NCBI GenBank assembly: GCA_002842755.1
Contig: PHDU01000009.1
Span: forward strand, 1-64,000
DNA: 64,000 bases
DNA from: Bacteroidetes bacterium HGW-Bacteroidetes-1
GTDB lineage: Bacteria; Bacteroidota; Bacteroidia; Bacteroidales; F082
Direction of reading: 5' to 3'
Shown: piece by piece, positions 26,164 through 35,082 of the stretch
How the letters are laid out: each line of letters opens with the position of its first letter
How positions within the stretch are numbered: position 1 is the stretch's first letter
Notes under the pieces: model-generated
Seen by the model: only the letters and a program-made list of their open reading frames with translations
Told to the model about the DNA's origin: nothing
The model's database searches: none
Made by a program: the position numbers and the translations under genes

Positions 26164-29100
26164 ATGAGAGACGATATTCTGAAATTTATAAAAAGAGAAT
26201 TGATTGGTCCCGACCCCGTGAAGCCACACATACAGGAGAACGGAGAAGAAATTTTAATCAACGAGCCACCACGGTTGAGATATGGTGCAGGAATTTTATT
26301 TCCGAAAGCAGCGACTTTTGACAAAGCCGATTCAACTTCTTCTGATGAAGATAAAGTTTTAGAAAAAATTGAAGAAGAAAAAAAGAATACTGACGACCCT
26401 GTTAAAACAGAAGAAAGCAAAGCACCAGTTGACATGAGTGAGGACTTTGAAGAAGAAATAGGATTGGCAAATAGTTTTCTTCCGTCAGCAATGGGTTTCA
26501 GTTGCTTTTCACAAATTCCAAAAGATGGTTTCAAAGTGAAAGCGAATGTTGCAGTTTATGAAATCAATGAATATTCCTACACCAAAGAAGATGGAACAGT
26601 AGTTACACGAAAAGCATATTACCGAATTCCATTAGACCAAGAATTCACTTTGAACGCCAATGAAATTCCTTTACAGTCAGGAAAATTCTTTGACAAAGTT
26701 TTGGTTGACAAAGACGGAAAGGAAATAAATCTGAAACTGAATATAAGAAACAGAACACACGGAGAAAGTTTAGGCAAGAACATTCACCTGCTAACATTTA
26801 CCCTCATAAACATAAACACAGGCGGAACTGAAAATATCAAAAACGAAGATTGCTTTTTTCAAGTTTCATTTTCAGTGAGTGCTGATGAAAAATGTTTTTG
26901 TCCTTACAAAGCCGCTTCAGCAAAGACAGACAAGGAAGATGAAAAATCAAACCTCTTACTTTTCAGAAAGAAAAAAACTTTTGCAGTTGGACACGGTTGT
27001 TCTCCATCATGGAATGATAGTGATGAAACATTTACTAATGCCATTGCAACAAATGCAATTCCTTCTTATGAAATAAAACCAATTGTTCCGAATGAATTGA
27101 AAAGTGTTGAACTGAAAATTTTTGACCTAAGTGATTTGTCAGGCAAAGACATTACTAAAAATCTTGTCAAACTGAATTCGGAATATGAAACATGGATAAA
27201 CGAACAAGAGAGAATTGCAAATGCAGAATTGAAAGACGAACTTTTAGAAACTGCATTGCGACACATTGAAAGTTGCCGTTTGTGTTTGTCAAGAATGAAA
27301 GAAGGAGTTCAACTATTGAACACGAATGAAAAAGTTAATCGTGCTTTCAAATTGATGAACAGAGCAATGTTGTTACAGCAACTTAATTACAGCATTGAAA
27401 CAAGGAACTGGATTATTGAAAAAAATGCACCAGTAACAAAAGTGAAGGACGCTGTTATTCCCGACATCATCGACAGTTCAACATGGAAGCAAGGACTTGG
27501 AGCATGGAGACCTTTTCAACTTGCTTTCATTCTGATGAATTTGAATTCAATGTTTGATGCACAACATCAAGACAGAGAAATGGTGGACTTGATTTGGTTT
27601 CCGACAGGTGGAGGAAAAACAGAAGCATATTTGGGTTTGTCAGCGTTTACAATTTTTCTAAAAAGACTAAAAGACAAAAACGATTCAGGCACCGCTGTAT
27701 TGATGCGTTACACATTGCGACTGCTAACAGCACAACAATTTCAAAGAGCAGCATCATTGATTTGTGCTTGCGATAAAATCAGAAAAGAAAACGAAGAAGA
27801 ATTAGGAACACCGAGAATTACAATTGGACTTTGGGTTGGTTCTGATTCTACTCCAAACAAGAGAGATGTAGCGAAGAAAGCATTTCAAATAATGGAGCAA
27901 GGCAGAGAAGAAGATAATCCTTTCATCGTTTTGAAATGTCCGTGGTGCGGTTCTCAAATGGGTTACTTGAAAGAAGCAAGAGCAAACAAAGTAAAAGGAT
28001 ATAAGAGAAGAAAAATTGGAACAAAAGAAACAATCATTTACCAATGTGATAATCAGCAATGCGATTTTTCAAAAGCAGATTTCAATTTGCCCTTGGTAGT
28101 GATTGATGAAGATATTTATGCCAATCCCCCGACTCTTTTAATCGGAACGGTTGACAAGTTTGCAATGCTCACATGGAGACCGGAAGCAAAAACAATTTTT
28201 GGTTTCAGAGGAAATGAAAGACCATTCTCACCACCCGAATTAATTATTCAGGATGAGTTGCATTTGATTTCGGGTCCGTTGGGTTCAATGGTTGGTTTGT
28301 ATGAAACAATGATTGAAGAGCTTTGCACAGCAAATAATATCAAACCAAAAATCATTGCTTCATCTGCAACAATCAGCAGAGCAAAAGAACAAATTAATTC
28401 GCTTTACGGCAGAGGAACAAACAATGTAAATATTTTCCCTGCACAATGTTTAAGTGCGGGGGATTCGTTCTTTGCATATGAGGACAATGCAAGCACAGGC
28501 AGAATATACACAGGCATATTTGCATCTGCATTGCCTTCACATGCAACAGCACAGGTGAGAGTTTTATCTGCATTGCTTCAATCAGTAAAATCAATTCCGG
28601 TTGCAGAGGAAAAAGAACGAGACCCTTATTGGACTGCATTAACTTATTTCAATAGCATCCGTGAGTTAGGTCATGCAGCTACTCTAATTCGTGCTGACAT
28701 TCGTGAATACATGAATTCAATTTGGATTCGTAAAGCAATCAAAGGCGATGAAAGAAGATTCATAAACAGAGATATTGAATTGACAAGTCGTATCAACAGC
28801 AACGACATTCCAGAATATCTTGAACAACTTTTAAAATCATGGACAGGAGATAAAACAGAATATCCGGTTGATGTTTGTCTTGCTACGAATATGATTTCAG
28901 TTGGCGTTGACATTCCTCGATTAGGTTTAATGACTGTTATCGGACAACCGAAAACAACATCAGAATATATTCAGGCAACAAGTCGTGTAGGTCGTTCCAA
29001 GAAAGGTCCCGGAATTGTTTTCACAATTTACAATTGTTCAAAGCCAAGAGACCGTTCACACTTTGAACACTTCCAAGAATATCATTCAAAAATTTACAGC

Positions 29101-29535
29101 AAGGTTGAACCGACAAGTGTTACACCTTTTTCAGCACCGGCAAGAGAAAGAGCATTACACGCAATCCTAATTGGGCTGATTAGATTTTATTCAACAGACC
29201 AAAGCACAGAGAAACCAAGACCTTTTCCGAAGAAAGAAGTTATTGAAAGAGTTACGCAAATAATTTATGACAGAGTGAATTTGATTGACGAAGTAGAATA
29301 TGAAAAGACATTGGAACTGATTGAAGAAAAATTGGAATACTGGAAAAATGAATTGCCAATGGTTTACGGAACTTTTGGACAAATCACAGACATTCCTTTG
29401 ATGTATGCAGCCGGAACGAATCCATCGGAAGATATAAAAGCAAGAGCTTGGTCAACACCAACATCAATGAGAAATGTTGATTCAACTTGCGAAGCGTATG
29501 TAATACCAGCAGAATACACAAACATTGACAACTAA
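26164..29535 (+). CDS. drmA: DISARM helicase DrmA
   Basis: A 1123-residue superfamily 2 helicase that is the core of DISARM phage defence. The N-terminal ~470 residues include LIGPDPVKP, PRLRYGAGILFP and SFLPSAMGFSC, blocks I associate with this family. Helicase motifs: PTGGGKT (480-486), DELH (697-700), SAT (~734-736), and motifs V-VI in GVDIPRLGLM ... QATSRVGR. A CPWCG ... CDNQQC zinc ribbon sits between motifs I and II. The C-terminus has STPTSMRNVDS. It is followed three bases later by drmB. Confidence 0.85.
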   Translation: MRDDILKFIKRELIGPDPVKPHIQENGEEILINEPPRLRYGAGILFPKAATFDKADSTSSDEDKVLEKIEEEKKNTDDPVKTEESKAPVDMSEDFEEEIGLANSFLPSAMGFSCFSQIPKDGFKVKANVAVYEINEYSYTKEDGTVVTRKAYYRIPLDQEFTLNANEIPLQSGKFFDKVLVDKDGKEINLKLNIRNRTHGESLGKNIHLLTFTLININTGGTENIKNEDCFFQVSFSVSADEKCFCPYKAASAKTDKEDEKSNLLLFRKKKTFAVGHGCSPSWNDSDETFTNAIATNAIPSYEIKPIVPNELKSVELKIFDLSDLSGKDITKNLVKLNSEYETWINEQERIANAELKDELLETALRHIESCRLCLSRMKEGVQLLNTNEKVNRAFKLMNRAMLLQQLNYSIETRNWIIEKNAPVTKVKDAVIPDIIDSSTWKQGLGAWRPFQLAFILMNLNSMFDAQHQDREMVDLIWFPTGGGKTEAYLGLSAFTIFLKRLKDKNDSGTAVLMRYTLRLLTAQQFQRAASLICACDKIRKENEEELGTPRITIGLWVGSDSTPNKRDVAKKAFQIMEQGREEDNPFIVLKCPWCGSQMGYLKEARANKVKGYKRRKIGTKETIIYQCDNQQCDFSKADFNLPLVVIDEDIYANPPTLLIGTVDKFAMLTWRPEAKTIFGFRGNERPFSPPELIIQDELHLISGPLGSMVGLYETMIEELCTANNIKPKIIASSATISRAKEQINSLYGRGTNNVNIFPAQCLSAGDSFFAYEDNASTGRIYTGIFASALPSHATAQVRVLSALLQSVKSIPVAEEKERDPYWTALTYFNSIRELGHAATLIRADIREYMNSIWIRKAIKGDERRFINRDIELTSRINSNDIPEYLEQLLKSWTGDKTEYPVDVCLATNMISVGVDIPRLGLMTVIGQPKTTSEYIQATSRVGRSKKGPGIVFTIYNCSKPRDRSHFEHFQEYHSKIYSKVEPTSVTPFSAPARERALHAILIGLIRFYSTDQSTEKPRPFPKKEVIERVTQIIYDRVNLIDEVEYEKTLELIEEKLEYWKNELPMVYGTFGQITDIPLMYAAGTNPSEDIKARAWSTPTSMRNVDSTCEAYVIPAEYTNIDN

Positions 29536-29538
29536 ATT

Positions 29539-31419
29539 ATGCCAGCGAAAAAACCAATTAGAAGGTCTCAATTAATTTCTCCTTGGGGAGTTGGACAAAT
29601 GATAAATTTTCCAAAGGATGAATCATTAATGGTTTTGGGGCTTGATATGTGGGAAGAAAAATTCAGAACGATTTCTGAACTGGATGAATTCAAAGTAACC
29701 GAAGAACGATTAGCAAAAAGATTAGGTGTAAAGGAATTTCGCTTACCGCCTGATTTCAGAGACCCAGGACAAGGAGTTACAAATCCATCTTTGAAAATCC
29801 CATTCATACGATTTCCACGGTGGCACTATTGCACACGATGCGGTCACATGGAAAAAGTTTCAATCTACGATTCTCACAAACCAACTTGCACAGGTGTTTC
29901 ATTTGGTTCAGGTAGGTCATGTTCTGAAATAGCTGAAAAGAAAAGACAGAGATTAATTCCAGTTCGTTTTATTTCAATTTGTCCTCACGGACACATTCAA
30001 GATTTCCCTTTCATGGAATGGGTTCACGGTGGAACACAACCAGAAGGACAGCACAATTTAAGATTGAGAGCAGGAAGAAGTTCAGGTGCATTGTCAGGTA
30101 TTGAAATTGCTTGCAGTTGCGGAGCACATAAAACGATGGCAGGTGCATTCAACGAACAATCACTTACAAAGATTGGAGTTACTTGTTCCGGTGGCAGACC
30201 GTGGTTAGGTGAAGAAGCCGAAAGAAATAACACAACACATTGCGGACAACATTTGATCGTAGTTCAAAAAGGTGCATCCAATGTTTACTTCTCACAAGTT
30301 CGCAGTTCAATCTATTTGCCTCAATGGGAAAAATCAGTAGACAGAAGATTGGTTGAAGTGTTGGAAAAGAATTGGGGATTTCTAACAACAGGAATGGAGA
30401 ACGGAAATTTTCAGAGAATGAGATTTGAATTAGTTGCTGAAAGAAACTTTGCAGAGGATAAAAAAGAACTCTACACAGAAAAATTATTGGAGGCAGCGAC
30501 AAAAAGAATTTCAGGTGCTGACAGTTCAAACACTGATGATTCAGAGGAGAAATATAGAAAGATGGAGTATGATGCAATACTTGCAGAAGCCGGAGGAGAA
30601 AATCAGGATTTCTTTGTTTCAAAAAACCAAGCGAACACTTATGATGATTCAGAAACAGGTGGAGCAATCAGCACAGGACTAACAAGCATTGGTTTATTAC
30701 ACAAGTTGAGAGAGACAAGAGCATTTGTTGGTTTTACAAGATGGCTTCCTGATGATGGAAAAACTTTGGAAGCGAAAAAAGAATTTATAAAACTTGGCAG
30801 AAGTATTACATGGCTTCCGGCAATGGTTGTTAGAGGAGAAGGAGTATTTTTTGAATTTAGTGAAAAGCGATTGAAAGAATGGGTGACAAAAAAAGAAGTA
30901 ATTGCAAGAGCAAAATTTTTATCTGACAACTACAACAGACCACGGGAAGCGAAAGGACAAAAACGAAGAGAAATAAAACCGGAGTTTGTTTTGATTCACA
31001 CATTTGCTCATTTGGTGATAAACCAATTCAGTTATGAATGTGGTTACGGAAGTTCTGCATTGAGAGAAAGAATTTATTGCAATCTTGAATTTCCAAACGA
31101 CACGATGAACGGAGTTTTGATTTACACCGCTTCCGGTGATTCAGAAGGTTCGTTAGGTGGTTTGGTGCGTCAAGGAAAGCAAGGCAATCTTGAAACAATA
31201 GTTTATAACGCAATTGAAAATGCAAGATGGTGTTCAAGCGACCCAATTTGCATTGATAGTCACGGACAAGGTCCGAACTCATGCAATCTTGCAGCTTGTC
31301 ATAACTGTTCACTATTGCCGGAAACTTGTTGTGAAGAATCAAACATGCTACTTGACAGAGCAATGTTGATAGGAGAATTAGACAACCCTTCAATTGGATA
31401 TTTTAATTTTAAAAGTTAA
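29539..31419 (+). CDS. drmB: DISARM protein DrmB (DUF1998)
   Basis: A 626-residue protein with the DrmB layout. The N-terminus is RRSQLISPWGVGQMINFP. A zinc-finger-like CTRCGHMEK ... CTG follows, then a CPHGHIQDFPF stretch, more cysteine pairs, and a DUF1998 domain at the C-terminus (LIHTFAHLVINQFSYECGYGSS, GVLIYTASGDSEGSLGGLV). Multiple cysteines follow (CSSDPIC ... CNLAACHNC ... ETCC). DrmB forms a complex with DrmA in characterised systems. No drmC (phospholipase-D) gene follows, which is where one would look for it. Confidence 0.85.
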   Translation: MPAKKPIRRSQLISPWGVGQMINFPKDESLMVLGLDMWEEKFRTISELDEFKVTEERLAKRLGVKEFRLPPDFRDPGQGVTNPSLKIPFIRFPRWHYCTRCGHMEKVSIYDSHKPTCTGVSFGSGRSCSEIAEKKRQRLIPVRFISICPHGHIQDFPFMEWVHGGTQPEGQHNLRLRAGRSSGALSGIEIACSCGAHKTMAGAFNEQSLTKIGVTCSGGRPWLGEEAERNNTTHCGQHLIVVQKGASNVYFSQVRSSIYLPQWEKSVDRRLVEVLEKNWGFLTTGMENGNFQRMRFELVAERNFAEDKKELYTEKLLEAATKRISGADSSNTDDSEEKYRKMEYDAILAEAGGENQDFFVSKNQANTYDDSETGGAISTGLTSIGLLHKLRETRAFVGFTRWLPDDGKTLEAKKEFIKLGRSITWLPAMVVRGEGVFFEFSEKRLKEWVTKKEVIARAKFLSDNYNRPREAKGQKRREIKPEFVLIHTFAHLVINQFSYECGYGSSALRERIYCNLEFPNDTMNGVLIYTASGDSEGSLGGLVRQGKQGNLETIVYNAIENARWCSSDPICIDSHGQGPNSCNLAACHNCSLLPETCCEESNMLLDRAMLIGELDNPSIGYFNFKS

Positions 31420-31512
31420 TGATTCTGAATGAGCCAACGCACCGAGAGAAATTGTTTTAAAAAAATTACCGATCCTTTAAGAATAATATAAAATGCGGAT
31501 ACACGAGCCGAC

Positions 31513-31545
31513 AAAAGCAGAAATGCTTTTGACAATATTAGTCAA
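31513..31545 (+). promoter_or_regulatory. Two adjacent dyads upstream of the XRE gene (candidate operator)
   Basis: AAAAGCA-GAAA-TGCTTTT (31513-31530) and TTGAC-N7-GTCAA (31529-31545) lie side by side, ending eight bases before the XRE gene's ATG. Their position suits autoregulation by the encoded repressor. The first could instead be a transcript hairpin. Confidence 0.45.
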
Positions 31546-31553
31546 CACATAAA

Positions 31554-31859
31554 ATGTCAACAGTAGGACTGCAATTACGAGAATTGAGAGAAAAGGCTGG
31601 TTTTTCTTTACGTAAAGCCGCAGTAGCCATTGACATTGACGTGGCTATATTGAGTAAGATGGAACGTGGCGAACGGAAATTCTCAAAAGAGTTGGTCGTA
31701 AAATTAGCAGATCTTTACAAAACCAATTCCGATAAATTGGTGATTGATTATTTGAGTGAAAAAGTGCTTTACGAATTGGGGGATGAAGAATTTGGACTTG
31801 AAGCTTTGAAGGTTGCTGAGAAACAATTAATATATAAAAAGATCAATACACATGGATAG
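31554..31859 (+). CDS. XRE-family transcriptional regulator
   Basis: A 101-residue protein with an N-terminal helix-turn-helix of the Cro/cI type (LRELREKAGFSLRKAAVAIDIDVAILSKMERGERKFSKE, residues 7-45) and a helical tail (KVLYELGDEEFGLEALKVAEKQL). Very similar small regulators accompany restriction-modification genes in Bacteroidota. It lies 134 bases after drmB behind two candidate operator dyads, so it probably has its own promoter and may control itself and the island. Confidence 0.82.
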   Translation: MSTVGLQLRELREKAGFSLRKAAVAIDIDVAILSKMERGERKFSKELVVKLADLYKTNSDKLVIDYLSEKVLYELGDEEFGLEALKVAEKQLIYKKINTHG

Positions 31860-31870
31860 CTTATACCAAA

Positions 31871-31981
31871 GTGAATTATAGATGAATCCAAAGCTGTCAT
31901 GGTAGAATGCCGATGGATAGAAATGTTAGGCCAATTGAGTGAGCGATAATTGGACTATTACATTTCTCCTTTCGGTATTAA
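31871..31981. repeat. ~110-bp direct repeat, copy 2
   Basis: Near-identical to bases 1-112 of the window, 31.87 kb away in the same orientation. It begins 11 bases after the XRE stop codon and its right end lies inside the first codons of the ORF6N gene. It marks the right edge of the defence genes. The two copies could be remnants of recombination or members of a dispersed family. Confidence 0.85.
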
Positions 31982-32475
31982 TTAATCCGGAATACGAAAC
32001 ACTGATATTCCAATTCAGAGGTTTCAAAGTAATGATTGATGCAGATTTGGCCAACTTGTATGATGTTCCGACTAAAGCATTAAAACAACAGGTAAAAAGG
32101 AATATTGAACGATTTCCTGAAGATTTTATGTTTGAACTTACTAAAAATGAGAAAGATGAACTGGTAACAAATTGTGACCGGTTGGCAATATTGAAACATT
32201 CTTCGGTGAACCCAATGACATTTACCGAGCAGGGTGTTTCTATGCTTTCATCCGTGCTGCGTTCCGAAAAAGCGATTAAGATCAATATTGAAATTATGCG
32301 AGCATTTGCACGATACAGGGCATTGTTAAGGGAAAATGAGGAGTTGAAAAAAGAAATTCTGAAACTCGATGCCAAACTCAATCACGCCTTCAAATTCTTA
32401 CTCGACAAACTTGATGCCTTGCACCAAAAAGCAATCGAACCCCGTAAATCAATTGGTTATAAAAGTGATAAATGA
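31939..32475 (+). CDS. ORF6N (KilA-N-related) domain protein
   Basis: A 178-residue protein whose residues ~22-110 form an ORF6N DNA-binding domain (FRGFKVMIDADLANLYDV, VKRNIERFPEDFMFELT, MTFTEQGVSMLSSVLRSEKA), followed by a coiled-coil-like helix. Such proteins are common in phages and mobile islands of Bacteroidota. The only start that keeps the whole domain is a GTG at 31939, which lies in the 110-bp repeat, so the first ~14 residues (MSDNWTITFLLSVL) are repeat-encoded. This suggests that the original 5' end was replaced. Confidence 0.65.
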   Translation: MSDNWTITFLLSVLINPEYETLIFQFRGFKVMIDADLANLYDVPTKALKQQVKRNIERFPEDFMFELTKNEKDELVTNCDRLAILKHSSVNPMTFTEQGVSMLSSVLRSEKAIKINIEIMRAFARYRALLRENEELKKEILKLDAKLNHAFKFLLDKLDALHQKAIEPRKSIGYKSDK

Positions 32476-32679
32476 TAAAGGTGAATGTTTCTTGATTGAG
32501 CAAAGGATAGAAGATGAAAATTAAAAGAACTCATGAAATGACAAGTCAAAACGGACCTTCCCTTCGCTTTCAGGCATCCTGATCAATCTCTGCTTTTTTA
32601 TACAATCATAAAGCGACCTAACTTTTATAGGTTCGGCTGAAAGGCTCACCTATTAATATTTAGAAAAAACAGGGAATGA

Positions 32680-33696
32680 CTAAACCAATGTTTCAAACTG
32701 CTTTAGAAAACGGAGATCGTTTTCAAAGAAAAGGCGCAAATCATTGATTTGATATTTCATCATTGTAATACGTTCGATACCCATGCCAAAAGCGTAACCA
32801 CTATAAATATTGCTATCGATTCCGCAAGCTTCCAGAACATTGGGATCGACCATACCGCAACCCAGAATTTCAACCCACCCACTGTATTTGCATATATTGC
32901 AGCCTTTCCCGCCGCAAATGTTACACGAAACATCCATCTCAGCTGATGTTTCGGTGAAGGGGAAATAAGAGGGGCGGAAACGTATTTTGGTTTCGACACC
33001 AAAAAATTCGCGCGCAAAATAGTATAATGTCTGTTTTAGATCGGCGAAAGAAACATCCTTGTCGATATACAAACCTTCAACCTGATGAAAGATGCAGTGT
33101 GCCCTGGCAGAGATTGCTTCATTGCGGAAAACCCTGCCTGGTGCAATGATACGGACGGGAAGTTTTCCTTGCTCCATCACCCGCACCTGTACACTGGAAG
33201 TGTGAGTTCGTAACGCAACATCCGGATACTTGTGAATAAAAAAAGTGTCCTGCATATCCCTTGCAGGATGGTCTGCAGGAAAATTGAGAGCCGAAAAATT
33301 ATGAAAATCGTCTTCAATTTCCGGACCTTCAGCAATCACGAAGCCCTGTCGTTCAAATATGCTATTGATTTCACGTCTGACAATGGAGAGAGGATGACGT
33401 CCTCCGGAAAAAGTAATAGCAGGCAAACTTGTGTCAATCTTTATCTTCTTTTGCGTTGTTTCGGCAAAACATTCTTGTTGAAGCTCGATGATTTCCTGAG
33501 CCTTTTGCTTGAGCTCGTTAAGTAACTTGCCTATTTCCTTTCGTTCTTCGGGGAGTACCTGTTTAAAATTGTCGAACAAAGCAGGAATTAGTCCTTTTTT
33601 GCTCAAATATTTAATTCGAAAGGCTTCCAACTGATCTTTGCTTTCAGCTTCAAAACGATGTATTTCATCGAGTAGAATGGCGATTTTCTCTCTCAT
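32680..33696 (-). CDS. pheS: Phenylalanyl-tRNA synthetase alpha subunit
   Basis: A class II aminoacyl-tRNA synthetase subunit of 338 residues. The N-terminal coiled coil (residues 1-90) is followed by the catalytic core with motif 2 (VRIIAPGRVFRNEAISARAHCIFHQVEG) and motif 3 (GYAFGMGIERITMMKY). A CNICGGKGCNICKYSGW zinc-like insertion lies before motif 3. It is transcribed with the isomerase gene upstream (21-base gap). pheT is not in the window; in Bacteroidota it is often unlinked. Confidence 0.94.
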   Translation of the reverse strand: MREKIAILLDEIHRFEAESKDQLEAFRIKYLSKKGLIPALFDNFKQVLPEERKEIGKLLNELKQKAQEIIELQQECFAETTQKKIKIDTSLPAITFSGGRHPLSIVRREINSIFERQGFVIAEGPEIEDDFHNFSALNFPADHPARDMQDTFFIHKYPDVALRTHTSSVQVRVMEQGKLPVRIIAPGRVFRNEAISARAHCIFHQVEGLYIDKDVSFADLKQTLYYFAREFFGVETKIRFRPSYFPFTETSAEMDVSCNICGGKGCNICKYSGWVEILGCGMVDPNVLEACGIDSNIYSGYAFGMGIERITMMKYQINDLRLFFENDLRFLKQFETLV

Positions 33697-33717
33697 TGAT
33701 AATTACAGTCAGGTCGG

Positions 33718-34344
33718 TTACTCAAGTATTTCTATTCGCATTGTCACATCATCCAAAGGTTTATCACCTGGTCCTGTACGAACAGCCGCAATCTTGTCGA
33801 TCACGTCAAAACCATCAACTACCTCGCCAAAAATGGTATATGCTCCATCCAGATGCGGAGTGCCACCGACTGATGCATAAGTTTTCTTTTGGTCTTCGGT
33901 ATAGGTTACACCGGAGCGTTGCGACATCATGTTGAGATTGTTTGCGTCATATTTCTGACCTTGAACAATATAAAATTGCGATCCTGAGGATTTTTTTTCT
34001 GGGTTTACCTGATCGCCCATGCGTGCTGCTGAAAGTGCACCTTTTTTATGAATATATTGTGGTCTGAATTCGGCATCAATAGTATAGCCAGGATCGGTTT
34101 TGCCATTTTTGTTTCCTCCACCCTGAATCATGAAATTACTGATCACGCGGTGAAAAGGGGAATCCTCGTACCAGCCTTGTTTCACCAATTTGATGAAGTT
34201 GTCACGGTGTTTTGGTGTATCGTTGTACAATTTAGCAGTAATATTGCCATAACTGGTTTTAATCAGCACAAGGGTTTCAGTTTTTTTCTGCGCAGTTGCA
34301 CTTATACTGAAAGCTAAAAATAAAGTGAAAATCAGGATTCTCAT
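33718..34344 (-). CDS. Exported cyclophilin-type peptidyl-prolyl isomerase
   Basis: A 208-residue protein with a signal peptide (1-18, ISATAQ) followed by a cyclophilin domain. The active-site block is present (YEDSPFHRVISNFMIQGG, with catalytic R), as are SGSQFYIV and the DGAYTIFGEVVDGFDVID ending. It catalyses proline isomerisation during folding of exported proteins in the periplasm. Two short insertions compared with the minimal cyclophilin are typical of Bacteroidota forms. It lies between tdk and pheS on the same strand. Confidence 0.88.
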   Translation of the reverse strand: MRILIFTLFLAFSISATAQKKTETLVLIKTSYGNITAKLYNDTPKHRDNFIKLVKQGWYEDSPFHRVISNFMIQGGGNKNGKTDPGYTIDAEFRPQYIHKKGALSAARMGDQVNPEKKSSGSQFYIVQGQKYDANNLNMMSQRSGVTYTEDQKKTYASVGGTPHLDGAYTIFGEVVDGFDVIDKIAAVRTGPGDKPLDDVTMRIEILE

Positions 34345-34411
34345 ATGAATAGTTATTTAAAGATTGAATGCACAAAAGTAGAGAAAATTTTCTCAGAAAC
34401 GTATCCACATT

Positions 34412-35008
34412 TCATTCATTGCCAGGATGGATCTTGTTTTTATTATGGTTGTAGCAAGCCCGGCAAAGGGGTTCGTAACTTTCTGTTTCGCCTAACATGA
34501 CCAGTTTTTCACCATCTATTGTGCGGTGTGAATAATGTGCCAGATTGCCACAGCGCATACAAATTGCATGCACTTTGGTCACATATTCTGCTATTGCAAC
34601 CAATTGCGGTATAGGGCCAAATGGGTTTCCCTGAAAATCCATGTCCAGTCCTGCCACAATCACGCGAACACCATTGTTGGCCAAATGGTTGCAAACAGAC
34701 ATTAGTTCTTCATCAAAAAACTGGGCTTCATCAATCCCTATTACATCAAATTCGTTGGCATAGAACAAAATCTGTGAAGCGCTTTGAACCGGAATTGAAC
34801 GTATGACATTGGAATTGTGCGATACAACATCTTCCTCGCTGTAGCGTTTATCGATCTGAGGCTTGAAAATTTCTACCTTTTGACGGGCGATACGAGCACG
34901 GGTAAGACGCCGGATCAATTCCTCTGTTTTTCCTGAAAACATCGAGCCGCAGATGACCTCAATCCAGCCGGCACGCATTTTAGTGTTGGTATCTTTTTCG
35001 AGAAACAT
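34412..35008 (-). CDS. tdk: Thymidine kinase
   Basis: A type II thymidine kinase of 198 residues for thymidine salvage. It shows the P-loop [14 protein letters not shown], the Walker B-like [13 protein letters not shown], the lasso-region YEPLCRACY and the structural zinc pairs CMRCG and CRAC. The start is the ATG at 35008 ([15 protein letters not shown]); a TTG 42 bases upstream would add residues that are not part of the family. Confidence 0.93.
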   Translation of the reverse strand: MFLEKDTNTKMRAGWIEVICGSMFSGKTEELIRRLTRARIARQKVEIFKPQIDKRYSEEDVVSHNSNVIRSIPVQSASQILFYANEFDVIGIDEAQFFDEELMSVCNHLANNGVRVIVAGLDMDFQGNPFGPIPQLVAIAEYVTKVHAICMRCGNLAHYSHRTIDGEKLVMLGETESYEPLCRACYNHNKNKIHPGNE

Positions 35009-35082
35009 GGGTGCAGTTATTGCCGTTCTTGTTATTTTTACAAGCTGCAAAAATAAGGATTAATAGATAGAACCAAATAAAA

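Noticed and set aside
30179-30667. 162-residue antisense frame in drmB
   Set aside because: Leucine/phenylalanine-rich translation caused by the A-rich coding strand; no family features.
31860-32475. Repeat plus ORF6N gene as an insertion sequence
   Set aside because: No transposase and no terminal inverted repeats are visible, so only a repeat and an ORF6N gene are reported.
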